Made by a program: the position numbers and the translations under genes
Notes under the pieces: model-generated
What the model was told of the DNA's origin: nothing
Databases searched by the model: none
Seen by the model: the letters and a program-made list of their open reading frames with translations, nothing else
Shown: piece after piece, positions 1 through 7,965 of the stretch
Numbering within the stretch: position 1 is the stretch's first letter
Layout of the letters: each line of letters begins with the position of its first letter
Assembly (NCBI RefSeq): GCF_014204755.1
Contig: NZ_JACHLZ010000001.1
Span: 1,116,001-1,180,000, forward strand
DNA length: 64,000 bases
Direction of reading: 5' to 3'
Source of the DNA: Brachybacterium aquaticum
GTDB taxonomy: Bacteria; Actinomycetota; Actinomycetes; Actinomycetales; Dermabacteraceae

Positions 1-217
1 ACGCCTCGTAGGCGGTCCGCCATCCCGGGTGCCAGCGGCGCAGCCGAGCGGGGGAGAAGGGGTAGTAGGTGAACAGGAAGTCCTCGACGGGATGCTTCTC
101 GCCGCGCTGCTTCCGCGCGCGATGCGCGGCGGTCAGCGCATCGGCCCGCTCCTCGTGGGCCGCCCGGGCCGCGCGCGCCTCCTCGGCGCCGAGGGTGCGG
201 ATCCCGCCCTCCTGCAT
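1..217 (-). CDS. 3-methyladenine DNA glycosylase-like protein (N-terminal part, cut by window edge)
   Basis: Only the first 72 codons are present; the gene continues off the left edge. The visible part is an Ala/Arg/Glu-rich helix followed by a block containing EKHPVEDFLFTYY and LRRWHPGW. From memory this block is characteristic of the actinobacterial family annotated as 3-methyladenine DNA glycosylase, although these proteins differ from the classical Tag, AlkA and MPG enzymes and their activity is poorly established. I chose the ATG at 217 because a purine-rich GGGAAGGGGG stretch lies just upstream on the coding strand. It is transcribed divergently from the DUF2199 gene. Family assignment is from recognised sequence only. 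Confidence 0.6.
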   Translation of the reverse strand, partial: MQEGGIRTLGAEEARAARAAHEERADALTAAHRARKQRGEKHPVEDFLFTYYPFSPARLRRWHPGWRTAYEA

Positions 218-401
218 CCCGCGCCCCCTTCCCGTCCACGTCTCCGGTCCCGATCCATCGTACGAGTCCCGCGCCCTGCGACCGTTCCTCCACAACGCGG
301 CGCCGTCCACACTCGGCGCCCTCCCCGGGCGGGGAGCGCATCGTGCTCCCTACGGTGGGCCCACGGGTGGCAGAGCGCCGCCGACGGGGAGGAGCACCAC
401 G

Positions 402-950
402 ATGACCGGCATCGATTTCGACTGCGAGACCTGCGGGGAGCATCACGAGGAGCACGACGGCACGCCCGCGAGCCCCTGGCCGCTGCTCGAGTTCCCCGCC
501 CCGGAGGCGTTCCTGCGGATGGATCCCTGGGACCGGATCCTGAGGACCCGCCTGGAGGAGACCCTGTGCCTGATCGACAACGGCCGGTCCACGGACGCCT
601 ACGTCACCGCCATCCTGCGCTTCCCCGTCCGCGGAGAGGAGGCGGCGCTGCTGTGCGCGCCGTGGGTGCACATCGACGTCAACGCGTTCCGCGAGGCGCT
701 CGCGAACTTCGCCGATCCCCGCTACCGCGAGACGATCCCGGGCACTCTCGCGACCGTCCTGCCCGGCCTGGAGGAGCCGCTGGGGATCCCCGTGCGGGTG
801 CAGGTCACCGGCGGCGGGCTGCCGCCACTGATCAGCCCCGACGCCCACGCCCGAGCCCGCCCGCTCGCGCACGAGCTGCGCGTCGGGATCACCCGGGCGG
901 AGGCGGAGCTGCGCCTGCGCTCGATGATGCTCGAGGACCCCGTGCTCTGA
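402..950 (+). CDS. DUF2199 domain-containing protein
   Basis: Protein of 182 residues with unknown function. It opens with a CETCG motif followed by a His/Glu-rich stretch (EHHEEHDG), then WPLLEFPAPEAFL and an alternating strand/helix domain including LRFPVRG and CAPWVHID. This layout resembles DUF2199 proteins, small cytoplasmic proteins with a Cys-containing start. The ATG at 402 is supported by a strong GGGGAGGAG ribosome site about 10 bases upstream; the reading frame stays open further upstream, but that part lacks family features. The 184-base gap to the divergent gene before 217 should hold both promoters; I recognise no clear site there. Confidence 0.7.
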   Translation: MTGIDFDCETCGEHHEEHDGTPASPWPLLEFPAPEAFLRMDPWDRILRTRLEETLCLIDNGRSTDAYVTAILRFPVRGEEAALLCAPWVHIDVNAFREALANFADPRYRETIPGTLATVLPGLEEPLGIPVRVQVTGGGLPPLISPDAHARARPLAHELRVGITRAEAELRLRSMMLEDPVL

Positions 951-993
951 CGGCGGGGCTGACCACAGGACCTATTGGCCGGGTCCGCGCCGC

Positions 994-2076
994 TCAGGCC
1001 TCGTCGAAGGCGGAGCCCGGCTCCTCGCCCTCCGGCGCCTCAGCCAGCAGCTCGCGCACCCGCGGGATCACCTCGGTGCCGTACAGCCGGATCGACTCCA
1101 TGAGCTGCTCGTGGGGCATGGGGCCGCTCGCGTACTTCAGGTCGAAGCGGTCCAGGCCCAGGGTGCGGATCGTGGCGGCGATCTTCTGGGCGACGGTCTC
1201 CGGGGAGCCGGCGTAGAGCGAGCCGTGGTGCCACTCGCCGTCGAACTCGGCGATGCCCGAGGGGCCCCAGCCGCGCTCGCGCCCGATCTCGTTGCGGTTG
1301 TGGATCCAATGCGGGGCGAGCTGCTCGCGGGCGGTCGCGTCGTCCGCGGCGATGTGGCCGGGGGAGTGGACGCCGACGGGCAGCGGGGCATTGCCGAGCT
1401 TGCGGTTCGCCTCGTGGAAGAGGTCCGCGTAGGGGGCGAAGCGCTCGGCGGGGCCGCCGATGATCGCGAGCATGAGGGGCAGGCCGTGCCGGGCGGTGCG
1501 CACCACCGAGTTCGGGCTGCCGCCGACGGCGACCCAGGTGGGCAGCTCCCGCTCCAGCGGCGGGTACAGCGCCTGGTTCTTCAGCGGCGCGCGGGTGGTC
1601 CCGGACCAGGTGATCGGCTCACGGGAGAGGGCCTTGACGAGCAGGTCGAGCTTCTCCTCGAAGAGGGTCTCGTAGTCCTGCATCGCGAAGCCGAACAGCG
1701 GGAAGGACTCGGTGAACGAGCCGCGGCCCACCGTCAGCTCCGCCCGCCCGTTCGAGAGGGCGTCCAGGGTGGAGAAGCGCTCGACCACGCGCAGCGGGTC
1801 GTCCGAGCTCAGCACGATCACCGCGGTGCCCAGCGTGATCCGCTCGGTGCGCGCGGCGAGGCCTGCGAGCACCATGTCCGGGGCGGAGACGGCGAAGTCG
1901 GGGCGGTGGTGCTCCCCGATCGAGAAGTGGTCGATGCCCACCTGATCGGCGAGCTCGCCCTGCGCGATGATGTCTCGGATCACCTGCGAGGAGGACACGG
2001 GCGCGCCCTCGAGGTCCACCGCGACGTCGCCGAAGGTGTCCAGACCGAAGGTGACGGCCTGCGGATCGATGCTCAT
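994..2076 (-). CDS. LLM-class flavin-dependent oxidoreductase (luciferase-like)
   Basis: Protein of 360 residues, full length for a single-domain bacterial-luciferase-like TIM barrel that would use reduced flavin. Typical family blocks are present: LDTFGDVAVD near the N-terminus, FSIGEHHRPDF around residue 50, LGTAVIVLSSDDPLRVVE near 100, GRGSFTESFPLFG near 130 and WVAVGGSPNSV near 190. The C-terminus after about residue 340 is acidic and probably disordered. It resembles the subgroup often paired with MarR-type or redox regulators, and a palindrome overlaps its probable -10 box. The ATG at 2076 has an AGGAGAG ribosome site. The natural substrate cannot be read from the sequence. Confidence 0.85.
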   Translation of the reverse strand: MSIDPQAVTFGLDTFGDVAVDLEGAPVSSSQVIRDIIAQGELADQVGIDHFSIGEHHRPDFAVSAPDMVLAGLAARTERITLGTAVIVLSSDDPLRVVERFSTLDALSNGRAELTVGRGSFTESFPLFGFAMQDYETLFEEKLDLLVKALSREPITWSGTTRAPLKNQALYPPLERELPTWVAVGGSPNSVVRTARHGLPLMLAIIGGPAERFAPYADLFHEANRKLGNAPLPVGVHSPGHIAADDATAREQLAPHWIHNRNEIGRERGWGPSGIAEFDGEWHHGSLYAGSPETVAQKIAATIRTLGLDRFDLKYASGPMPHEQLMESIRLYGTEVIPRVRELLAEAPEGEEPGSAFDEA

Positions 2077-2104
2077 GTGCGCTGCGCTCTCCTGCTCGAG
2101 ATGA

Positions 2105-2121
2105 TTGAGATTTCAAGTATA
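2105..2121 (-). promoter_or_regulatory. Probable -10 box and overlapping palindromic operator of the flavin oxidoreductase gene
   Basis: On the minus strand a TATACT hexamer (2116-2121) is followed directly by the perfect inverted repeat TTGA-N4-TCAA (2105-2116). It lies about 30 bases before the start codon at 2076. A TTGA/TCAA palindrome touching the -10 box is what a MarR- or HxlR-like repressor site would look like; this is inference, and no such regulator gene is adjacent. Confidence 0.4.
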
Positions 2122-2171
2122 CGTCGGGCGCGGCGCGTCATCCAGCGCCGTCGGCGGGCGCGTCCCCGCGG

Positions 2172-2972
2172 CTACTCCCCGCGCCACACCGGTTCCCGCT
2201 TCTGCGCGAACGCCGCCGCACCCTCGGCGGCATCACGGCTGGCGAACACCCGCTCCTGCGCCGCACGGCTCCTCGCCCAGGCCTCCTGGTCCCAGGTGTC
2301 CGCCTGCGCCGAGGCGCGGGCGAGCCGCACGGTCTCGGCGACCGCCAGCGGTGCGTTCGCCGCGATCCGCTGCGCGAGGTCGAGCGCCTCCTCGAGCACG
2401 GCGCCCGGTGCGCTGACGGCGGTGACCAGGCCCCACCTCGCGGCGTCGGCCGCCGTGATCGGCTCCCCGGTGAGCAGGTGCGCCATCGCGATCTTCTCGG
2501 GCATCTGCTGGATGAGGCGCATCGCCCCGCCCGCCGCGGCGAGCAGCCCGCGCCGCACCTCGGGCAGTGCGAGCTGCGCCGCGGGGTCGAGGATCGCGAG
2601 GTCCGCGGCGAGCACGAGCTCCGCCCCGAGCCCGGCGGCCGGACCGTTCACCGCCGCGATGACCGGCTTCGCGATCGCATGCGCGACCACTCCGGCGAAG
2701 CCCCGCTCCGGTCGGGTGCGGGAGTGCGCGCCCTCCCCGCGGGCGAAGGCCTTCAGGTCCATGCCGGCGCAGAACGCGCGCCCGGCCCCGGTGAGCACGA
2801 GCACCCGGGTGCCGGGATCCTCCTCGGCCTCCGCCACCGCGTCGCCGAGCGCGGTCGCGAGGGCGTCGTCGATCGCGTTCAGCACCTCCGGCCGGTGCAG
2901 GGTCATCACCCGCACGTGCCCGTGCTGCGCGGTGAGGACCAGCTCCTCGACGCCCGACTCCTCGCCGCTCAT
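2172..2972 (-). CDS. Enoyl-CoA hydratase/isomerase family protein
   Basis: Crotonase-fold protein of 266 residues, the usual length for a single-domain enoyl-CoA hydratase, which hydrates trans-2-enoyl-CoA to 3-hydroxyacyl-CoA. The CoA-binding block AFCAGMDLKAF lies near residue 70. The oxyanion/active-site region NGPAAGLGAELVLAADLAI is near 110-130 and carries a Glu in the position of the first catalytic glutamate; ALPEVRRGL follows with the second. Its ATG overlaps the stop codon of the upstream dehydrogenase gene by four bases (2969-2972), so the two are translationally coupled. With the thiolase it forms a beta-oxidation operon. Close relatives acting as isomerases or on ring-degradation intermediates cannot be excluded. 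Confidence 0.85.
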   Translation of the reverse strand: MSGEESGVEELVLTAQHGHVRVMTLHRPEVLNAIDDALATALGDAVAEAEEDPGTRVLVLTGAGRAFCAGMDLKAFARGEGAHSRTRPERGFAGVVAHAIAKPVIAAVNGPAAGLGAELVLAADLAILDPAAQLALPEVRRGLLAAAGGAMRLIQQMPEKIAMAHLLTGEPITAADAARWGLVTAVSAPGAVLEEALDLAQRIAANAPLAVAETVRLARASAQADTWDQEAWARSRAAQERVFASRDAAEGAAAFAQKREPVWRGE

Positions 2973-3730
2973 CGCGGCGCCATCCGGATCGCCCCGTCCA
3001 GCCGGATGACCTCGCCGTTCAGCATCGGGTTCTCAATGATGTGGTGCACGAGCGCCGCGAACTCGGCCGGCCTGCCGAGCCGGCGGGGGTGGGGGACCTG
3101 CGCGGCGAGCGAGTCGCGCACCTCCTGCCCGAGCCCGGCCATCATCGGGGTCTCGAAGGTGCCCGGCGCGATCGCCATCACCCGGATCCGCGCGTCGGCC
3201 AGCTCCCGCGCGGCCGGGAGGGTGAGCCCCGCGATCGCGGCCTTCGATGCCGCATAGGCCGTCTGCCCGATCTGGCCGTCGAAGGCGGCGACGGAGGCGG
3301 TGTTCACGATGACCCCGCGCTCCTCGCCGTCCAGCGGCTCCTCGGCCATCGCCTGGGCGGCCAGGCGCATCACGGTCACGGTGCCGAGCACATTCACCCG
3401 CAGCACCCGCTCGAACTCCGCCATCGGCATCGGCCCGGACCGCCCCACGAGGCGGCGGGCGCTGACGATCCCGGCGCAGCTGACCAGGATCCGCAGCGGT
3501 CCGAGGGACCGGGCGAGCGCCACGGCGGCGCCGACCTGCTCCTCGTCGGTGACGTCCCCCGGCACGAAGCGCGCGGTGTCACCCAGCTCGGCGGCGGCCT
3601 CCTCCCCGGCGGAGCCCGGAAGGTCCAGCAGCACCACCTGTGCCCCGGCCTCGACGAGCCTCTCGGCGCTCGCCCGCCCGAGCCCCGAGGCCCCACCGGT
3701 CACGAGCGCGACGCTTCCCTGCGCATCCAT
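2969..3730 (-). CDS. 3-hydroxyacyl-CoA dehydrogenase of the SDR superfamily (type 2, HADH2-like)
   Basis: Classical short-chain dehydrogenase of 253 residues. It has the NAD-binding TGGASGLG at about residues 11-18, an acidic DLPGS after the second strand (favouring NAD over NADP), the SCAG variant of the NNAG motif, catalytic Ser in NTASVAAF and the YAASK Tyr/Lys pair near 160. The C-terminal PHPRRLGRPAEFAALV is typical of 17-beta-HSD10/HADH2-type enzymes that oxidise 3-hydroxyacyl-CoA. It sits between thiolase (5-base gap) and enoyl-CoA hydratase (4-base overlap), which supports the beta-oxidation role over a general SDR call. Confidence 0.85.
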   Translation of the reverse strand: MDAQGSVALVTGGASGLGRASAERLVEAGAQVVLLDLPGSAGEEAAAELGDTARFVPGDVTDEEQVGAAVALARSLGPLRILVSCAGIVSARRLVGRSGPMPMAEFERVLRVNVLGTVTVMRLAAQAMAEEPLDGEERGVIVNTASVAAFDGQIGQTAYAASKAAIAGLTLPAARELADARIRVMAIAPGTFETPMMAGLGQEVRDSLAAQVPHPRRLGRPAEFAALVHHIIENPMLNGEVIRLDGAIRMAPR

Positions 3731-3735
3731 CTGCC

Positions 3736-4920
3736 TCACAGCCTCTCGATGACGACGGCGTTGGCCATGCCCTGTCCCTCGCAGAGGGTCTCGAGCCCGT
3801 AGCGACCACCGTCGGCCTCGAGCCGCGAGAGCAGGGTGGCGAGCAGGCGCGTGCCGGAGGACCCCAGCGGATGCCCGAGCGCGATCGCCCCGCCCCAGGC
3901 GTTCAGCCGCTCGGGGTCCGCACCGGTCTCGGCGAGCCAGGCGAGCGGCACCGGGGCGAAGGCCTCGTTGACCTCGTACGCGTCGATCGCGTCCAGGCCG
4001 AGCCCGGCCCTCTCGAGCGCCCGCTCGGTCGCGGGCATCACGCCCGTTAGCATCTCGAGCGGATCCGAGCCGACGACGGCGTGGGCGAGGAAGCGGGCCC
4101 GCGGCGTGAGCCCGAGCCGCTCGGCGAGGCGCTCGTCCATGAGCAGTGCCGCGCTCGCCCCGTCGGTCAGCGGCGAGGAGCTGCCGGCGGTGATCACCCA
4201 GCCCAGCTCGCCGAAGCACGCCTCGGCGGCGGGGGAGCGGAAGGCCGCCGGCAGGCCCGCGAGGGCCTCGGCGGTCGTGCCCGGTCGGATCGTCTCGTCG
4301 GCCGCGTGGGGGTGAGCCGCCCCCGGGGCGGTGACCGGCACGATCTCGGCGTCGAAGGCGCCGCGCTCCGCGGCCGCCGCCGCGCGGGCGTGGGAGAGCG
4401 CCGAGTACTCGTCGAGCACCTCCCGTGTCAGCCCCCAGCGCGCTGCGACCAGCTCCGCGGAGATCCCCTGGCCGACGAGGCCGCCGGGGAAGCGCTCGGC
4501 CACGCGCGGGCCGAAGGGGTCCTCGCCCTCGGCGGCCCGGCCGATCGGCACCGCGCTCATCATCTCCACGCCCCCGGCGATCACCACGTCCTGCTGCCCG
4601 GCGGCGATCACGGCGGCGCCGAAGCTGAGCGCCTGCAGCCCCGAGCCGCACTGGCGGTCGATGGTCGCGCCGGGCACCGTGACCGGGAGCCCCGCGGCGA
4701 GGGCGGCGCTGCGTGCGATGTTCACGGCCTGCGGCCCCACCTGGCCCAGGCAGCCGACGAGCACGTCGTCCACCCGCTCGGGATCCAGGTCGGTGCGCTC
4801 CACGAGCGCGGAGATCACCTCGGCCATCAGATCCGCCGGGTGGAAGCTCGCGAGCGCCCCGGTCGGCCGCCCGCGGCCCGAGGCCGTGCGCACCACGTCC
4901 ACGAGAACCGGTGTGCCCAT
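3736..4920 (-). CDS. Thiolase (acetyl-CoA C-acyltransferase)
   Basis: Thiolase of 394 residues, the normal length, performing the last step of beta-oxidation (cleavage of 3-ketoacyl-CoA) or the reverse condensation. The nucleophilic Cys91 lies in RQCGSGLQAL; the C-terminal catalytic His is in GGAIALGHPLGSSG and the second Cys in CEGQGMANA. NEAFAPVPLAW is the conserved NEAFA block. First gene of a three-gene operon: thiolase, dehydrogenase, hydratase. No acyl-CoA dehydrogenase or ligase is next to it, so the operon is incomplete as a stand-alone pathway. The ATG at 4920 gives the canonical N-terminus MGTPVLVDVVRTASG. Confidence 0.9.
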   Translation of the reverse strand: MGTPVLVDVVRTASGRGRPTGALASFHPADLMAEVISALVERTDLDPERVDDVLVGCLGQVGPQAVNIARSAALAAGLPVTVPGATIDRQCGSGLQALSFGAAVIAAGQQDVVIAGGVEMMSAVPIGRAAEGEDPFGPRVAERFPGGLVGQGISAELVAARWGLTREVLDEYSALSHARAAAAAERGAFDAEIVPVTAPGAAHPHAADETIRPGTTAEALAGLPAAFRSPAAEACFGELGWVITAGSSSPLTDGASAALLMDERLAERLGLTPRARFLAHAVVGSDPLEMLTGVMPATERALERAGLGLDAIDAYEVNEAFAPVPLAWLAETGADPERLNAWGGAIALGHPLGSSGTRLLATLLSRLEADGGRYGLETLCEGQGMANAVVIERL

Positions 4921-4994
4921 GCCGTGCCCCCTTCGGCGTGTGCCGCACGTCGTCGTGACGCGGCGCACATCCCATCGTACGCGGGGGCGGGTCC

Positions 4995-5007
4995 TAGACT
5001 GGCGGGC
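4995..5007 (+). promoter_or_regulatory. -10 box of a leaderless promoter (FAH-family gene)
   Basis: TAGACT at 4995-5000 is followed by seven bases and then the ATG at 5008. Transcription starting 6-7 bases after the hexamer would begin at or next to the ATG. There is no Shine-Dalgarno sequence. No convincing -35 hexamer is seen. Confidence 0.6.
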
Positions 5008-5787
5008 ATGCGCATCGCCCGATTCACCACCGGCGAAGATCCCATGTACGGCATCGTCCAGGAGAAGGACGGTCAGGACATGGTCTACGGGATCACCGGT
5101 GACCCCCTGTACACAGAGATCCGCCCCACCGGCACCATCGTGCCGCTGGAGGACGTGCGCCTGCTGGCGCCCGTCATCCCGCGCTCGAAGGTGGTGTGCG
5201 TGGGCAAGAACTACGCCGCCCACGCCGCCGAGATGGGCGGCGAGGTGCCCGAGCAGGCCCTGTTCTTCCTCAAGCCCAACACCGCCGTCGTCGGTCCCGG
5301 CGACCCCGTGGTCATCCCGTCCTACAGCGACGAGGTGAGCCTCGAGGCCGAGCTGGCCGTGGTCATCAAGCGCATGGCCAAGGACCTCGCCCCGGAGCAG
5401 GTCGCCGATCACGTCCTCGGCTGCACCTGCGCGAACGACTTCACCGCCCGCGACGCCCAGCGCGCCGAGAACCAGTGGTTCCGCGCCAAGGCCTTCGACA
5501 CCTCCTGCCCGATCGGCCCCTGGATCGAGACCGACCTGGACCCCGCCTCGGGCCTGCAGATCTCCAGCGCCGTCGACGAGGAGACCGCCCAGAAGGGCAC
5601 CACGGCCGAGATGGTCCGCTCGGTCGCCGAGCTGGTCGCCGAGGTCTCCACGATCGTCACCCTCCTGCCCGGCGACCTGGTCCTCACCGGCACCCCCGCC
5701 GGCGTGCGCACCGTCCGCCCCGGCTCGACCGTCGACGTCACCATCGAGGGCATCGGGACCCTGACCAATCCCGTCGTGCAGCGCTGA
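5008..5787 (+). CDS. Fumarylacetoacetate hydrolase (FAH) family protein
   Basis: Protein of 259 residues with the FAH fold (YcgM/HpcE-like), a family of Mg-dependent hydrolases, decarboxylases and isomerases acting on beta-diketone-like acids. Family blocks are [17 protein letters not shown] near residue 60, [17 protein letters not shown], then metal ligands in [22 protein letters not shown] and the C-terminal [14 protein letters not shown]. The short N-terminal domain is typical of the bacterial single-domain group. The gene sits 61 bases before gltX, an arrangement I recall from other actinobacteria; the link to glutamyl-tRNA synthesis is probably only positional. The substrate cannot be told; generic acylpyruvase or oxaloacetate-related activity is possible. 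Confidence 0.88.
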   Translation: MRIARFTTGEDPMYGIVQEKDGQDMVYGITGDPLYTEIRPTGTIVPLEDVRLLAPVIPRSKVVCVGKNYAAHAAEMGGEVPEQALFFLKPNTAVVGPGDPVVIPSYSDEVSLEAELAVVIKRMAKDLAPEQVADHVLGCTCANDFTARDAQRAENQWFRAKAFDTSCPIGPWIETDLDPASGLQISSAVDEETAQKGTTAEMVRSVAELVAEVSTIVTLLPGDLVLTGTPAGVRTVRPGSTVDVTIEGIGTLTNPVVQR

Positions 5788-5848
5788 GCGCAGCACCGTC
5801 GGCCGCCCGATCCCCTCTCCACCGCATCACCACCCCAGGAGCCCCCGC

Positions 5849-7381
5849 GTGAGCACCGCCCCCACCCCCGAGACCGCACCCGAGACCGAGGTGCGCGTCC
5901 GCTTCTGCCCCAGCCCCACCGGCACCCCGCACGTCGGCATGGTCCGCACGGCCCTGTTCAACTGGGCCCACGCCCGCCATCACGGCGGCAAGCTGATCTT
6001 CCGCATCGAGGACACCGACTCCGCGCGCGACAGCGAGGAGTCCTACCACCAGCTGCTGGACGCCATGCGCTGGCTCGGCATCGACTGGGACGAGGGCGTC
6101 GAGGTCGGCGGTCCGCACGGCCCCTACCGCCAGTCCCAGCGCGGCGAGATCTACCAGGACGTCATCGCGAAGCTGAAGGACGCCGGGCACATCTACGAGT
6201 CCTTCTCCACCGCGGACGAGATCTCCCAGCGCCACCGCGACGCCGGCCGCGACCCGCAGCTCGGGTACGACGGCTTCGACCGCGAGCTCACCGGGGAGCA
6301 GAAGGCGGCCTACCGCGCCGAGGGCCGCGAGCCCACCTGGCGCCTGCGCATGCCCGACGAGGACATCACCTTCACCGACATGGTGCGCGGCGAGATCACC
6401 TTCAAGGCCGGCTCCACCCCGGATTTCGTGGTGGTCCGCGCCAACGGCCAGCCGCTGTACACGCTCGTGAACCCCGTGGACGACGCGCTCATGCGCATCA
6501 CCCACGTGCTGCGCGGCGAGGACATCCTCTCCTCGACCCCGCGCCAGATCGCCCTGTACCGGGCGCTCGTGGAGATCGGGATCGCCGAGCGCGTCCCCGA
6601 GTTCGGCCATCTGCCCTACGTGATGGGGGAGGGGAACAAGAAGCTCTCCAAGCGCGACCCGCAGTCGGACCTGTTCCTCTACCGCGAGCAGGGCTTCGTC
6701 CCCGAGGGCATGGTCAACTACCTCGCCCTGCTCGGCTGGGGCTACAGCGCCGATCAGGACATCTTCTCCCGCGAGCAGTTCGTGGAGCGCTTCGACGCCC
6801 GCGATGTGAACCCCAACCCCGCGCGCGTGGACCTCAAGAAGGCCACCGCCATCAACGCCGACCACATCCGCCTGCTGCCCGAGGCGGAGCTCGCCGAGCG
6901 CCTGGTGCCCTACCTCCAGGCGGGCGGGATCCTCGGCGAGGAGGTCACCGACTCCCAGCGCGCGCTCATCGCCGCCTCGGTGCCGCTCGTGCAGACCCGC
7001 ATGAACCTGCTCGGCGAGGCGCCGGAGCTCATGGGCTTCCTGTTCGTCGCCGACGAGGACCTCGTGGTCGAGGACGACGCGCTGAAGAAGCTCGGCGACG
7101 ACCCGGTGGCCGTGCTGGACCGCGCGATCGCGGAGGTCGACGCGGTCCCCGCCGACGACTTCACCGCAGCGCTCCTGGAGCCGGCCCTGCGCACCGCCAT
7201 CGTCGAGGACATGGGCATCAAGCCCCGCCTCGCCTTCGGCCCCCTGCGCAGCGCCATCTCCGGCCGACGCATCTCCCCGCCGCTGTTCGAGTCGATGGAG
7301 TTGCTGGGCAAGCCCTCGAGCCTCGCGCGTCTGCGCTCCCTGCGGGACCGCCTCGCGGCCGACGCGGGCACGGCCGGCTGA
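5849..7381 (+). CDS. gltX: Glutamyl-tRNA synthetase
   Basis: Class I aminoacyl-tRNA synthetase of 510 residues. The ATP-binding HIGH motif appears as HVGM at residues 28-31 in [11 protein letters not shown], and the KMSKS loop as KLSKR at about 265-269. The C-terminal all-helical anticodon-binding domain is complete. Translation starts at GTG 5849. Actinobacteria generally lack GlnRS and use a non-discriminating GluRS plus GatCAB, so this enzyme probably charges both tRNA-Glu and tRNA-Gln; the tRNA-Gln and two tRNA-Glu genes lie directly downstream, consistent with this. No Zn-binding Cys cluster typical of some GluRS enzymes is obvious. Confidence 0.95.
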   Translation: MSTAPTPETAPETEVRVRFCPSPTGTPHVGMVRTALFNWAHARHHGGKLIFRIEDTDSARDSEESYHQLLDAMRWLGIDWDEGVEVGGPHGPYRQSQRGEIYQDVIAKLKDAGHIYESFSTADEISQRHRDAGRDPQLGYDGFDRELTGEQKAAYRAEGREPTWRLRMPDEDITFTDMVRGEITFKAGSTPDFVVVRANGQPLYTLVNPVDDALMRITHVLRGEDILSSTPRQIALYRALVEIGIAERVPEFGHLPYVMGEGNKKLSKRDPQSDLFLYREQGFVPEGMVNYLALLGWGYSADQDIFSREQFVERFDARDVNPNPARVDLKKATAINADHIRLLPEAELAERLVPYLQAGGILGEEVTDSQRALIAASVPLVQTRMNLLGEAPELMGFLFVADEDLVVEDDALKKLGDDPVAVLDRAIAEVDAVPADDFTAALLEPALRTAIVEDMGIKPRLAFGPLRSAISGRRISPPLFESMELLGKPSSLARLRSLRDRLAADAGTAG

Positions 7382-7445
7382 GCCGGTCCCGGGCGCTGTG
7401 AGGACCGGCGTGCCGAGCCTCACAGCGCCGAGGGGCCCTCTCGCT

Positions 7446-7474
7446 TTGTGTTCGTCGCGAGAACCCGCTAGAGT
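7446..7474 (+). promoter_or_regulatory. Probable promoter of the tRNA-Gln/Glu cluster
   Basis: TTGTGT (7446-7451) and TAGAGT (7469-7474) are separated by 17 bases, the optimal sigma-70-type spacing. The start would be near 7481, giving an 88-base precursor leader before tRNA-Gln. Confidence 0.5.
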
Positions 7475-7568
7475 CTTACCTCGGTACGGCACCGGAGAAG
7501 AGCCGGGAAATCCCGCGGAAACCACCGCGAAGAGGCCCCGAGGAATCGAAGGAAACGTGCTCTCACCA

Positions 7569-7640
7569 TGGGGTATGGTGTAATTGGCAACACAACGGTT
7601 TCTGGTACCGTCATTCTAGGTTCGAGTCCTGGTACCCCAG
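7569..7640 (+). tRNA. tRNA-Gln (CTG anticodon)
   Basis: Complete 72-base cloverleaf. The acceptor stem TGGGGTA pairs with TACCCCA at the 3' end and G is the discriminator. The anticodon stem ACGGT/ACCGT encloses the loop TTCTGGT with anticodon CTG, decoding CAG. The T arm contains GGTTCGAGTCC. No CCA is encoded. It is first in a row of three tRNA genes downstream of gltX. Confidence 0.95.
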
Positions 7641-7669
7641 CGCTTCGCAGCCTCGGCTGCAGAGCCCGC

Positions 7670-7742
7670 GCCCCGTTCGTCTAGCGGCCTAGGACGTCGC
7701 CCTCTCACGGCGGTAACACCGGTTCAAATCCGGTACGGGGTA
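7670..7742 (+). tRNA. tRNA-Glu (CTC anticodon), copy 1
   Basis: Complete 73-base tRNA. Acceptor GCCCCGT pairs with ACGGGGT (the first pair is G-U), A is the discriminator. Anticodon stem TCGCC/GGCGG encloses CTCTCAC, anticodon CTC, decoding GAG, the dominant Glu codon in this GC-rich genome. The T arm has GGTTCAAATCC. It differs from the second copy by one base in the D region (CTAGGA versus CCAGGA). Confidence 0.95.
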
Positions 7743-7746
7743 CGAC

Positions 7747-7776
7747 GCGAGATCACGACCAGGTCGTGGATCTCGC
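7747..7776 (+). repeat. Hairpin between the two tRNA-Glu genes
   Basis: GCGAGATCACGACC pairs with GGTCGTGGATCTCGC around a one-base centre, leaving one bulged base. No T-run follows, so it is more likely a processing signal or partial terminator separating the duplicated tRNA genes than a full terminator. Confidence 0.5.
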
Positions 7777-7780
7777 ACCC

Positions 7781-7853
7781 GCCCCGTTCGTCTAGCGGCC
7801 CAGGACGTCGCCCTCTCACGGCGGTAACACCGGTTCAAATCCGGTACGGGGTA
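7781..7853 (+). tRNA. tRNA-Glu (CTC anticodon), copy 2
   Basis: Second 73-base tRNA-Glu, identical to the first except for one D-region base (C instead of T at 7801). Same CTC anticodon and G-U opened acceptor stem. The near identity indicates a recent tandem duplication or gene conversion. A strong terminator hairpin follows six bases later. Confidence 0.95.
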
Positions 7854-7859
7854 CGAGCA

Positions 7860-7890
7860 GGAGCCGGCACCATCAGGTGCCGGCTCCTTC
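7860..7890 (+). terminator. Rho-independent-like terminator of the tRNA cluster
   Basis: GGAGCCGGCACC and GGTGCCGGCTCC form a perfect 12-base stem with loop ATCA, followed by TTCGTC. The T-run is weak, as is common in GC-rich actinobacteria. Confidence 0.75.
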
Positions 7891-7953
7891 GTCATGTCCG
7901 GGGAATCCGGCGTCTGTCCGGCCGATGTCCTGCGCCTTCGCTCCGCCTCGGAG

Positions 7954-7965
7954 TATCGTCGTGAC
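7954..7965 (+). promoter_or_regulatory. -10 box of a leaderless promoter (universal stress protein)
   Basis: TATCGT at 7954-7959 is followed by six bases and the ATG at 7966, with no ribosome-binding site. This fits leaderless transcription. Confidence 0.55.

Noticed and set aside
3736..5796. Long minus-strand frame opposite the FAH-family gene joined to the thiolase frame
   Set aside because: A GC-rich shadow; the thiolase N-terminus MGTPVLVDVVRT fixes the true start at 4920.
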